Origin: JBDSKH01 sp050245915
Lineage (GTDB): Bacteria; Actinomycetota; Actinomycetes; Actinomycetales; Microbacteriaceae
NCBI GenBank assembly: GCA_050245915.1
Contig: JBFWWZ010000006.1
Span: forward strand, 26,915 to 90,914
Direction: 5' to 3'
DNA: 64,000 nucleotides
Part shown: positions 43,437 to 50,502 of the stretch, in pieces
How the letters are laid out: the number at the start of each line of letters is the position of its first letter
Position numbering within the stretch: the stretch's first letter is position 1
Translations under genes and position numbers: made by a program
The notes under the pieces: generated by a model
What the model was told of the DNA's origin: nothing
Databases searched by the model: none
What the model saw: the letters and a program-made list of their open reading frames with translations, nothing else

Positions 43437-44368
43437 GAGAGCACCTGACCCGATGAAGGAGGCCGAGTTGCGGGATCGGACACCGGACGGGCCGCAGGGG
43501 CAGGGGCGTCGGTCGCTATGCGGCCCGCCGAGCGAATCGTCGTTTCAATCTCTGGGCCGGGCAAGCCTGCATGCTCTGCGGCCGGTCCCAACGCGGCACG
43601 AACGTGGTCTGGTGGGAATCCCGCCTCGATGAGTCGACACGAGGCCCAGAACAATCCGCGGTTGCGCTCGCCCTCGCCCCGCATCCCGACCCACCGCGCG
43701 ATCCGTTCAACATCGATGCCGTCCGTCCGCTCGACGGGGTTGATCGGCATCGAGCGAACACGTCGCGGATCGAGGAACCGCCGAAGACCGCTGGCGTCGA
43801 CGGGAACCGAGTCGCCGCGTCCGGAGCCGATGAGGGTATACGCGCACGACCCCGCCTCGACAGGAATGAGCGAGGGCGGGACGACGACATACCCGCTGGC
43901 ACCTCGGAAGTCGATGCCCGCGCGTGCCACCTGCCAGGACGGCTGCGCCAGCTCGGGGTCAGCCGGGTAGTAGGCGTGAACACCGCCTGACGGCGTGCGC
44001 ACGACCGCAGCCCAGCGATCCGTCAGTCCTTCGCGTCGGGCCCGTTCGAATGCCGCGAACCCGCGGATTGCGCCGTGCACGTCGACATCCACGACTTCCA
44101 GCCCCGAGGCATGCCCTGTCGGCATACCGATGTTGGCGCTCGGCCACCGAGCCCACCAGCGGGCGACCTGTTGCGGTTCAGTGCTCGCCTCATGGAATCC
44201 GCGCCTGGTCAGCGGTCGCTTACCGCCAGCGATGCAGGGGAATACCGGGATGCCCGCCGCGGCGTAGCGGCGCGCTGCGGCGCCCGGCACGAGCCCAGTG
44301 ACAGAGGCGAGCAGGGCGGCGGCGTCCAATGGCTCGCTCTCACGCCGCGACGCTTCGGGGATCGTCAT
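43433..44368 (-). CDS. Bifunctional DNA primase/polymerase (prim-pol)
   Basis: 311 aa with an archaeo-eukaryotic primase fold: YAAAGIPVFPCIAGGKRPLT, the metal motif LEVVDVDVHG, TPSGGVHAYYP and GASGYVVVPPS. It primes element replication on single-stranded DNA; no helicase domain is attached. The start overlaps the lipoprotein-like gene by 29 nt, and the stop overlaps DUF2637 (GTGA). Confidence 0.88.
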   Translation of the reverse strand: MTIPEASRRESEPLDAAALLASVTGLVPGAAARRYAAAGIPVFPCIAGGKRPLTRRGFHEASTEPQQVARWWARWPSANIGMPTGHASGLEVVDVDVHGAIRGFAAFERARREGLTDRWAAVVRTPSGGVHAYYPADPELAQPSWQVARAGIDFRGASGYVVVPPSLIPVEAGSCAYTLIGSGRGDSVPVDASGLRRFLDPRRVRSMPINPVERTDGIDVERIARWVGMRGEGERNRGLFWASCRLIEAGFPPDHVRAALGPAAEHAGLPGPEIETTIRSAGRIATDAPAPAARPVSDPATRPPSSGQVLS

Positions 44369-44741
44369 CTCGATACACCTCCCGCCCGATCAGGGAGCCC
44401 GTCGGGCTCTTGTCGATCAGGTGCACCAGGGCGTCCCAGAGGTGGGAGCGGTCGAGCGGGTGTGCGGCTGACGCCGCTTCAACCGCGCTGGCCTGGCTCG
44501 TTTCCCCAGCCACGGGCGCGGGAGTGACCTCGCCAAGGTCGTGCGGTTCCTCGGCGTGGTTGTCCTCCTCCGCGTAATCGCTGCCGCTGCTCGGCGTCGG
44601 CACCGGCCGCCACGTCGGCGTAGGCTCGACGCACGCAGCGAGCAATGTGACCGTCGCGATCGCGAGGATGACCGCGCCGACGGTGTTACGGACGATCATC
44701 GCCCGTGGCCCTGAGCGCCTTGTTCTCATGACTTCGTCCAC
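44340..44741 (-). CDS. Small putative lipoprotein
   Basis: 133 aa. A basic N-terminus precedes a hydrophobic segment VGAVILAIATVTLLAACVEP with a lipobox-like LAAC, then an acidic, Pro/Ser-rich region and a short helical domain (SHLWDALVHLIDKSPTG). It is the first gene of the minus-strand transfer operon, divergent from the ImmA gene. The function is unknown; surface exclusion or channel accessory roles are possible. Confidence 0.65.
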   Translation of the reverse strand: MDEVMRTRRSGPRAMIVRNTVGAVILAIATVTLLAACVEPTPTWRPVPTPSSGSDYAEEDNHAEEPHDLGEVTPAPVAGETSQASAVEAASAAHPLDRSHLWDALVHLIDKSPTGSLIGREVYRDDDPRSVAA

Positions 44742-44816
44742 CTGATCTCGACTGAGCCTGGCTGAAACCCTTGTGTCGAACGGCCCGTCACCGTTTACTC
44801 TTAGCGGAGCAGGTCA

Positions 44817-44845
44817 CCAGACTCTTTCACTATAAGAGAGTCTGG
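44817..44845. promoter_or_regulatory. 9-bp inverted repeat in the divergent control region
   Basis: CCAGACTCT and AGAGTCTGG are exact reverse complements separated by 11 nt. They lie midway between the transfer operon (start 44741, minus) and the ImmA operon (start 44898, plus), just upstream of the AT-rich TTATATT that may serve as a -10 box for the plus strand. A regulator-binding site is likely. Confidence 0.55.
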
Positions 44846-44854
44846 CTAGGTTAT

Positions 44855-44870
44855 ATTGCGGTTCCGCAAT
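44855..44870. promoter_or_regulatory. 16-bp palindromic operator O1
   Basis: ATTGCGG-TT-CCGCAAT is a perfect palindrome directly after the AT-rich TTATATT and 27 nt before the ImmA start. A 12/16 match to it occurs at 48297-48312, at the far end of the same gene cassette. One regulator probably reads both. Confidence 0.6.
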
Positions 44871-44897
44871 CTTGCCACCAGGGGGTAGGGGGAGTCA

Positions 44898-45407
44898 ATG
44901 GAGAAGTCAGAAACCACTGGCACAGAGTCCTCGGGGCACGCGCAGCAGAACCTCGCCGCGAGGGTGCGTAGCGTCGTGGATGAGCTCGGGTTGCCTTCGC
45001 ACCCGGCGTGGGATGAGGTCCAAGCGCGAGTGGTTGCGCGCTTCGGAAAGCCTCTCCATGTTGCTGCGCTGTCCGGGGAGGAGTGGGCCAGTGTCACCGG
45101 CCTCTTTTTGGAGGTCGAGGAATGCGGCTACATCTTCTACCGGCAGTCCGACTCACCCATCTACCAGCAGCACTCGATCCTGCATGAATTTGGGCACATC
45201 CTTCTTGAGGACGACGACTGCAGAATCCTGGACGAGCTGCCTCGGGACTTGGTCGGAGACAGCGGGGTGAGCGGAGCGATCACGCGGGCGGCCGCGCGCG
45301 GGCTCGAGGTGAGCACTACCGAGCTTGCTGCCGAAGCGATTGGGTATGCACTCGCAGAGAGATTGTTCGGGTCGCAGGGTCGGGGCGAGAGCGCGTTCGG
45401 CTTGTGA
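44898..45407 (+). CDS. ImmA/IrrE-family metalloprotease
   Basis: 169 aa. The zinc motif HEFGH lies in QHSILHEFGHILLEDDDC. IrrE/ImmA proteases cleave HTH repressors; ImmA of ICEBs1 de-represses its element this way. The ATG follows a GGGGGTAGGGGG purine run. The stop overlaps the next gene start (GTGA), making it the first of four coupled genes. Position opposite the transfer operon suggests control of that operon, which is inference. Confidence 0.85.
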   Translation: MEKSETTGTESSGHAQQNLAARVRSVVDELGLPSHPAWDEVQARVVARFGKPLHVAALSGEEWASVTGLFLEVEECGYIFYRQSDSPIYQQHSILHEFGHILLEDDDCRILDELPRDLVGDSGVSGAITRAAARGLEVSTTELAAEAIGYALAERLFGSQGRGESAFGL

Positions 45408-46345
45408 TCAACCTCATCATGTTCGGCGCGCTTGCCGTGCTCGTGCTGTTGCGAGCCCCGGTGGCGTTCAGACGGCCCGCCGCTCGGCCTGCATGGTTCG
45501 CGACTGTGCTCGGCGTCTTGGCGCTCCTGGCCATTGGTGTAGTCATCCCGATCCCGGTTGCTGACTCCTGGCTCGGCGGCACGAACATCCTGCACCTCCT
45601 CCGAACGGCGCTCCCGGTGGCGTCCTTCTGGTTTCTGCGCGACGCGGTGGCGCTGCAGAGTGGCAGGAAGACGTCCCGCGGCGGGCCAGCGGTTCTCGTT
45701 CTCATGCTGGCGGCTCAGGCGTTGATCTTCTTTCAGATCCCCGACCGCGGATCGTCCAACATCTTCTTCGTTGACGACCACATGATCTACGTGCAGGGCT
45801 TCGTGTGGGCTGTGGTCTACGTCGGCGAGATCGTCTGGATCGCTCTGACGATGGTCGTGATGCTGCTGCCGAGGTGGAAGGGCATCTACGCCGCCTTCAT
45901 CGCGGGCGGCCTGGCGACGGTGGCAGGGGGAGTGGCGCTCGTAGCCCATTGCGGCCTGATACTGGCCGGCGCGCAGGCACCGCGGGTCGGCGGGATCCCG
46001 TGGACACTGTTCAACGTCCTGTTCTATCCGGGCATCCTGGTGATCGCGCTTGGCTTCGTCACCATCACCGTCCGGGACTTCCACCGTGTCGCAAGCTGGA
46101 AGCTCGCCAGCTACAGACTTACCCGCGCGCTGGCGGGCTACAAAGACCAGCGCGCAACGCAAGTGGCTGCCGCCGACTTGCCTCGACCAGCGAACCCGAT
46201 CCTTGCGGCGTATCGCGCAGCGATTCAGTTGCGAGACCTTGAAAGCCTCGGAGGAGTGAGCTTGACACCGCGCGATACGCGGTTGCTGACGACGGTGGAG
46301 CGCCGCATGACGGCCGCACATCTATCGATGGCGCGACCGCAGTGA
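45404..46345 (+). CDS. Multi-spanning membrane protein (MAB_1171c-like)
   Basis: 313 aa from a GTG. Seven or so membrane helices (LIMFGALAVLVLLRAPVAF, WFATVLGVLALLAIGVVIPI, FYPGILVIALGFVTITV among them) are followed by a cytoplasmic tail of about 80 residues (LASYRLTRALAGYKDQRATQ, SLTPRDTRLLTTVERRM). This is the layout of MAB_1171c-type proteins, often encoded beside ImmA-type proteases and HTH regulators in actinobacteria. A role as membrane sensor is plausible but unproven. Confidence 0.7.
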   Translation: MINLIMFGALAVLVLLRAPVAFRRPAARPAWFATVLGVLALLAIGVVIPIPVADSWLGGTNILHLLRTALPVASFWFLRDAVALQSGRKTSRGGPAVLVLMLAAQALIFFQIPDRGSSNIFFVDDHMIYVQGFVWAVVYVGEIVWIALTMVVMLLPRWKGIYAAFIAGGLATVAGGVALVAHCGLILAGAQAPRVGGIPWTLFNVLFYPGILVIALGFVTITVRDFHRVASWKLASYRLTRALAGYKDQRATQVAAADLPRPANPILAAYRAAIQLRDLESLGGVSLTPRDTRLLTTVERRMTAAHLSMARPQ

Positions 46346-47496
46346 ACATCATCATCTGGGTCGTCGCTGGCGTGCTGGTGCTCGCCGTACTCGCCGTCGT
46401 GGTGGTCGCGTTCGCGGCTGCGCGATCGCTCGTGGTGGGCCGGCCCGCGGCACCTATCGAGTACAACCGAATCGGCGACGAGATCGAGTTCGGTGCGTCG
46501 GACCTGACGCGCGCCGCAGGCTCCTACGGTCTGCTCATGCCCGACGGTGGCCACGCTCGCATCGGAGTCGTATTGGACGAGCAGGGTACCTCCGTGAAGC
46601 GTGCGCTGGGCCGGGTGACGGGAGCACCGCTGCCTGCTCAAGGCAAGGGCCGTTGGGTCAGGGATGTCTATCCCAGCCCAGCGGAACTCGGCGTGCCGTT
46701 TACCGACGTCGCCATCGTGACGGCAGGTGGTCCCGCGCCTGCATGGCTGATACCCGGGAGCGGCGATGACGCCGTGTGGGCTATCCATCTCCACGGAATC
46801 CGCACAACGCGATCGGTGGTGTTGCCATCCGTGAGCGCGCTGCTGTCCACGGGCGTGACGTCTCTCGTCCCTTCCTGGCGCGGTGACTCGGAGGGACCGC
46901 CAACCATCGGTGGCGGTTCATCGCTCGGCCAGGAAGAGTGGCGCGACGTCGACGCGGCGCTGGAGTTCGCCGTGGCCTCCGGTGCGCGCTCGATCGTGCT
47001 CGTTGGCTGGTCGATGGGAGCGATGATCAGCAGCTTGCTCCTGCAGAACTCCCGCCACGTGAACCGAGTAGTCGGGGTGGTGATGGTTGCCCCGGTCACT
47101 AGCTGGAGGACCGTCCTCGCTCACGCTGTTCGCGCAGCACGACTGCCGGCAATCGTTGGAACGCTCGTCGAGATGATCCTGCGCACTCCGGGGTTGTGCC
47201 GCCTCGCGGGACTGGCCGCGCCAGTGCGGCTCTCCGCTCTGGAGAGCGCGGCGGCTAGGGTGACCGTTCCTACCCTCGTGATCCACAATACGGGGGATCC
47301 GACTGCGCCATTCGCTGCCAGCGTGGCCTTCGTCAATCGGAATGACGATCATGCCGAGCTAGTAGTGTTTGAGGACGCTCCACACGCGATGGAGTGGAAT
47401 CGAGAACCACAAAGGTTCGAAGCGACCATCACCAACTGGGTCACGGATGCCGTGGCGCGCGATCGCGCAGCTGCGGGAGAGGAAGAGCGTCCGTGA
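46342..47496 (+). CDS. Alpha/beta hydrolase
   Basis: 384 aa from a GTG overlapping the previous stop. One N-terminal membrane helix (IIIWVVAGVLVLAVLAVVVV) tethers an alpha/beta-hydrolase domain with nucleophile Ser in GWSMGAM, the acid region LVIHNTGDPTAPF and catalytic His in FEDAPHAMEW. It may make or destroy a small lipid or ester signal at the membrane. It is the third gene of the GTGA-coupled cassette. Confidence 0.82.
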   Translation: MNIIIWVVAGVLVLAVLAVVVVAFAAARSLVVGRPAAPIEYNRIGDEIEFGASDLTRAAGSYGLLMPDGGHARIGVVLDEQGTSVKRALGRVTGAPLPAQGKGRWVRDVYPSPAELGVPFTDVAIVTAGGPAPAWLIPGSGDDAVWAIHLHGIRTTRSVVLPSVSALLSTGVTSLVPSWRGDSEGPPTIGGGSSLGQEEWRDVDAALEFAVASGARSIVLVGWSMGAMISSLLLQNSRHVNRVVGVVMVAPVTSWRTVLAHAVRAARLPAIVGTLVEMILRTPGLCRLAGLAAPVRLSALESAAARVTVPTLVIHNTGDPTAPFAASVAFVNRNDDHAELVVFEDAPHAMEWNREPQRFEATITNWVTDAVARDRAAAGEEERP

Positions 47497-47951
47497 GCGA
47501 GAGTGCTGGAGAAGCCGTTCGTGCGCGGGCTCTAGAACTCGCGCGGCGGCTGAATCTCCTCCAAGACGTTCACGCCAGCGAGAACGATGGCAAGCCGCTC
47601 CCCTTCACAGAGCTGAGGGATCGCCTGCTGGAGAACGGCGTGAACCTCTCGGAAGGGCGCTGGGCGTACATGCTCAGTGGCGAGGGCGCACTGACGACGG
47701 ACGTGCCGTTGCTCACGGAGCTAGCGCGGATATTTGAGGTCGACGCTTCGTATCTCTTGGATTGGGAAGATCCAGAACTGCCGGCTCGGATCCTCGCCAA
47801 CCGTGAGCTGATCGCGACCTTCCGTCGGAAGAAGATCATCAAGGCGGCGGCGCGGTCACTTGGGCCGATCTCCCCGAAGAGCATCGAGGCGCTCTCGAAG
47901 ATCATTGATGCCGAACTGTCAAAGGACTTTCGGGACAAGGACGAGAGCTAA
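47493..47951 (+). CDS. XRE/EspR-like HTH regulator
   Basis: 152 aa from the GTG at 47493 overlapping the hydrolase stop. An XRE-like HTH spans about residues 30-85 (FTELRDRLLENGVNLSEG, TTDVPLLTELARIFEVDASY) and a helical C-terminal half (IIKAAARSLGPISPKSIEAL) may dimerise, as in EspR. It is a natural candidate substrate for the ImmA-like protease encoded three genes upstream. It ends overlapping the convergent winged-helix gene by 4 nt. Confidence 0.75.
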   Translation: MSESAGEAVRARALELARRLNLLQDVHASENDGKPLPFTELRDRLLENGVNLSEGRWAYMLSGEGALTTDVPLLTELARIFEVDASYLLDWEDPELPARILANRELIATFRRKKIIKAAARSLGPISPKSIEALSKIIDAELSKDFRDKDES

Positions 47952-48280
47952 GAGGTCGCGCCCATCTGACGTAGCCACTCTCCGAGTGCTGAGGCATACG
48001 CGGTTCGATTGATGGTGGCATTCACAGTGCGCCCTCGGCGCGCGCCCCTAGGAACGTCGAGCGTCACGACTCCTAAGTCCTCGAGGATCGCTACGTGCCT
48101 GGCAACCATTGCTGGGCTCCCGCCCACGAGGGCGGCAAGGTCAGCGAGGGTGGCGGTCTGCCGGGTCAGTAGCGCCCGAATCACCTGCTGACGCTGGCGT
48201 CCGTCGAAGACGGCAAACACATCGCCCGCGTCCGGCGGTGTCGCTTCAGAGCCGTCTGGCACGTTCCCATTATCGTCCAC
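47948..48280 (-). CDS. ArsR/MarR-like winged-helix regulator
   Basis: 110 aa. The core VFDGRQRQQVIRALLTRQTA, LADLAALVGGSPAMVARHVA and LEDLGVVTLDVPRGARRGRT is a winged helix with a basic wing. The GTG at 48280 is immediately preceded by GGGA; a GTG 18 nt further in is an alternative. A CACTCC-N5-GGAGTG dyad (48278-48294) overlaps the start, and a palindrome related to O1 lies 17 nt upstream, so self-control is likely. Confidence 0.72.
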   Translation of the reverse strand: MDDNGNVPDGSEATPPDAGDVFAVFDGRQRQQVIRALLTRQTATLADLAALVGGSPAMVARHVAILEDLGVVTLDVPRGARRGRTVNATINRTAYASALGEWLRQMGATS

Positions 48281-48296
48281 TCCCGCTCGGAGTGCT

Positions 48297-48312
48297 GTTG
48301 CGGACCTGCAAT
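48297..48312. promoter_or_regulatory. Operator O2, related to O1
   Basis: GTTGCGGACCTGCAAT matches ATTGCGGTTCCGCAAT at 44855-44870 in 12 of 16 positions, keeping TTGCGG and GCAAT in place. It lies upstream of the winged-helix gene (minus strand). The two copies bracket the four-gene ImmA cassette. Confidence 0.5.
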
Positions 48313-48409
48313 ATTTCTCGTCTGACTCCCGGCCCGACCTGGACCTGGACCGGAGGCTTCGCGTGGCCGAACAACGCCTGTGCAGATCATTGCCCCAGCA
48401 ACTCGCGAT

Positions 48410-48907
48410 CTAGGGATCGTTGGTCGGTGACGCCGGACCTTCCCCTTGACTGGACGACGTGCGCCGCCTCATGACGATCAGGAAGGCGACGAGGCCGACG
48501 GCGACCACGATGCATCCGACGATCACGAGGACTAGCGGGTCGATGTTCTGCTGGTTGCGGTAGTCGGTTTCGGAGTCGTGGTCGTCTTCGGCGAGGACGA
48601 CCCCTTCGCCGACGCCGAACTGATAGCTGTCGCCGATGGAGTGCGAGTCGATCGAGACAACCTGCCAGGTCACGGTGTACGCGCCGTCCGCGAGTGGACC
48701 GAGATCGACGGACGGCGTGTCGGCACCCGCGCGGACCTCTCCAGTGGTTACGTCTTCGCCGCTCTCGTCGGTGACCTGGAGGGCGTGGTTGGCCCCCTCG
48801 AATAGATCCTCATTGAAGGTCAGGACCACCTCGGTCGGCGCTTGATCGAGGATCTCCCTCTCGGCGGGACTGGCTGACGCGAGGGCGGCATCGGCGGAAG
48901 CTGACAA
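48410..48907 (-). pseudogene. 5'-truncated copC-type copper-binding protein
   Basis: Starts in frame as SASADAALASASPAEREILD, the beginning of the mature CopC domain, and continues through PTEVVLTFNEDLFEGANHAL and a C-terminal membrane helix (PLVLVIVGCIVVAVGLVAFL). The signal peptide is missing: upstream DNA switches directly to an IS21 transposase fragment in another frame. Only a TTG at 48907 could start it, giving a protein without export signal. It was probably a periplasm-side copper carrier before truncation. Confidence 0.7.
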
Positions 48908-49245
48908 CGCGGTTGCTTCGCCATCTCGACGTGGGTCGGGTCGGTGATGGTGCTCCCGCGCGCCCAGACGCGGGCGTGGTCGGCGACGGCCCGTCCGTCC
49001 AACCGAACCCGGACCCGTTCCAGGTCCGTGATGACATCGACCATCCGTCCGATCGCGTGCGGGTCGACGGAGTAGTCAGAGGCGTCGAGGCGGACGTAGT
49101 AGTCCCCGCCCAGGCGGACCCGTTCCCGCCCGCCCAGCTGGGGCGGGACCGGCGGCAATGGCAGCATGCGTGACCGATCGTGTTCGATCAGATCGATCGG
49201 TCTGGCTTTGATCGTCCGCCCGATTCTTGCGTTCGCCATCTGCAA
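48908..49245 (-). mobile_element. IS21-family transposase (IstA) C-terminal fragment
   Basis: The reading IGRTIKARPIDLIEHDRSRM, LPPVPPQLGG, YYVRLDASDYSVDPHAIGRM, RVRVRLDGRAVADHARVWAR, ITDPTHVEMA is the C-terminal part of IS21-type transposases. Upstream catalytic DDE domain, IstB and terminal repeats are absent. It is a leftover wedged between ccdA and the truncated copC and marks a deletion or recombination. Confidence 0.8.
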
Positions 49246-49275
49246 CCACTTTGCCCGCTGCCCCGGGAGCGAATG

Positions 49276-50055
49276 CTAGCCGCGCGGCACTCTGCCGTCG
49301 ATGCGCACGGGCTCTGGCACATCGACGCCGGTATCCATTTGATCGAGGATGCCCTGTTCGAGCACGACGGCGCCGAGTATTCCCCGTTCGACCAGCCAGG
49401 CCTCCACGTCTTTGACAACGCCGGTGGCGATGAGCAGGCCGATGACGATCAAAGCGCCCCCGAGACTGCGGCGGAACACGCCATGAGGGTTGGTCGCCCA
49501 CTTCGTGCGGCGCGTCACCGACTGCCCGCCGATCGCGATGAGAAGCATGACAGCGCTGAGGCCGAGCGTATAGGCCAACAGGTTCGTAAGCCCGACGGCG
49601 AAGCTCGTGGGCAGTACCGCGGCGAGGATGAGCCCGTAGGTGGGGCTGCAGCTCGTGAAGATCGGCCCGAGCGAGAGACCGAGCAGAATCGACCGCGCCG
49701 CGCCGGTGCGCTGAGCCGACGAGTCGACGAGCTCGCCCGAGGCCCGTTGCAGCCCGATCCCCATTGAGATGCGCTCCCAGAGCGCCGGAAACACGAGGGT
49801 GATGCCGATGAAGACCACGAGCGAGCCCGAGACGATGAGCCAGACATCGGTCGGTATTCCCAGCAGGGCACTGGCGCCGCGGATCAGCAATGTGAAGACG
49901 GTCACGGAGACGGCGAGGCTCGCGATGATCAGGAGCGCGCTACGGCGACCGGTCTCGGCGGCCGAGCCCGCGAGGATCACGGGCAGGATGGGCAGCACAC
50001 ATGGTGAGAGCACCGTGAGCACGCCGGCAAGGAGCGAGAGGGGCAGCAGTTCCAC
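49276..50055 (-). CDS. CcdA/DsbD-like thiol reductant transporter
   Basis: 259 aa with six membrane helices and the two redox cysteines of the family: SPCVLPILPVI in the first helix and TSCSPTYGLIL in the fourth. CcdA moves reducing equivalents across the membrane to extracytoplasmic thioredoxin-like proteins. It directly follows the thioredoxin gene (9-nt gap), its likely partner. The last 35 residues (EPVRIDGRVPRG at the end) are polar. Confidence 0.87.
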   Translation of the reverse strand: MELLPLSLLAGVLTVLSPCVLPILPVILAGSAAETGRRSALLIIASLAVSVTVFTLLIRGASALLGIPTDVWLIVSGSLVVFIGITLVFPALWERISMGIGLQRASGELVDSSAQRTGAARSILLGLSLGPIFTSCSPTYGLILAAVLPTSFAVGLTNLLAYTLGLSAVMLLIAIGGQSVTRRTKWATNPHGVFRRSLGGALIVIGLLIATGVVKDVEAWLVERGILGAVVLEQGILDQMDTGVDVPEPVRIDGRVPRG

Positions 50056-50064
50056 GGTCGGCGC

Positions 50065-50502
50065 TCAGACCTCGATGATCGTGGCCAGAAGCTCTGCGAG
50101 CGAGCGCGAAAGCTCCCAGCGAGCGATGCCGCGGCCGGTGCGGTCCACCTGCACCAGGGTGTGCTGGTAGACGACTCCGTATCTCTGTTTGAGTTCCGTG
50201 GAGTCGTCGAAGTCGACAATGAGAATGCGCACGTCGTCAGGAATTGCGTCCTGGTTTGCGGCGATATCGTCGCGCAGCACCTTGCAGGTCGAGCACCAGA
50301 CCGCGCTGAAGAAGAGCACGACCGTGTCGTCGGGGCCCGCGTCGGCGAGCGCCTGCGCACTGTAGGGCTGATAGCGCTCGGAGAGTTGGCCAGCTTCGGT
50401 GCCCGACACGGCCACGGGCGGCTCATCGCCTCGGGGGATCGCTGCGATTGCCGCGATTGCGACGCCGACCGCCACGATGACGCCGATCACCAGCATTCTC
50501 AT
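50065..50502 (-). CDS. Membrane-anchored thioredoxin-like protein
   Basis: 145 aa from the ATG at 50502, which overlaps the DUF3179 stop (ATGA). One N-terminal helix (MLVIGVIVAVGVAIAAIAAI) exports a thioredoxin fold with active site VWCSTCK and the later region VYQHTLVQVDRTGRG; the usual cis-Pro position is Thr. It is probably kept reduced by the adjacent CcdA. Confidence 0.85.
   Translation of the reverse strand: MRMLVIGVIVAVGVAIAAIAAIPRGDEPPVAVSGTEAGQLSERYQPYSAQALADAGPDDTVVLFFSAVWCSTCKVLRDDIAANQDAIPDDVRILIVDFDDSTELKQRYGVVYQHTLVQVDRTGRGIARWELSRSLAELLATIIEV

Larger units (their letters stand above)
16370..48312. mobile_element. Integrative conjugative element at tRNA-fMet (right end unresolved)
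   Basis: Left boundary: the 3' end of the initiator tRNA, followed by xis and int. Contents: toxin-antitoxin, methylase-helicase, SSB, a T4SS gene set (VirD4-, VirB4-, SCO6880-, TrbL/VirB6-like, DUF6112, M23/lysozyme-like), prim-pol, DUF2637, a ParB-like protein and cargo operons. I looked for a second copy of the tRNA 3' end (for example CCTGTCCCCGCAAC) to the right and saw none. The end given here is only where clearly element-type genes stop; the element may run through the metal island or past the window. No relaxase was recognised. Confidence 0.65.

Noticed and set aside
48281..48420. Right attachment site (attR) of the element near 48.3-48.4 kb
   Set aside because: CCCCAGCAAC at about 48,393 looks slightly like the tRNA end CCCCGCAAC but has an extra base and no further match, so it is not accepted as a repeat.
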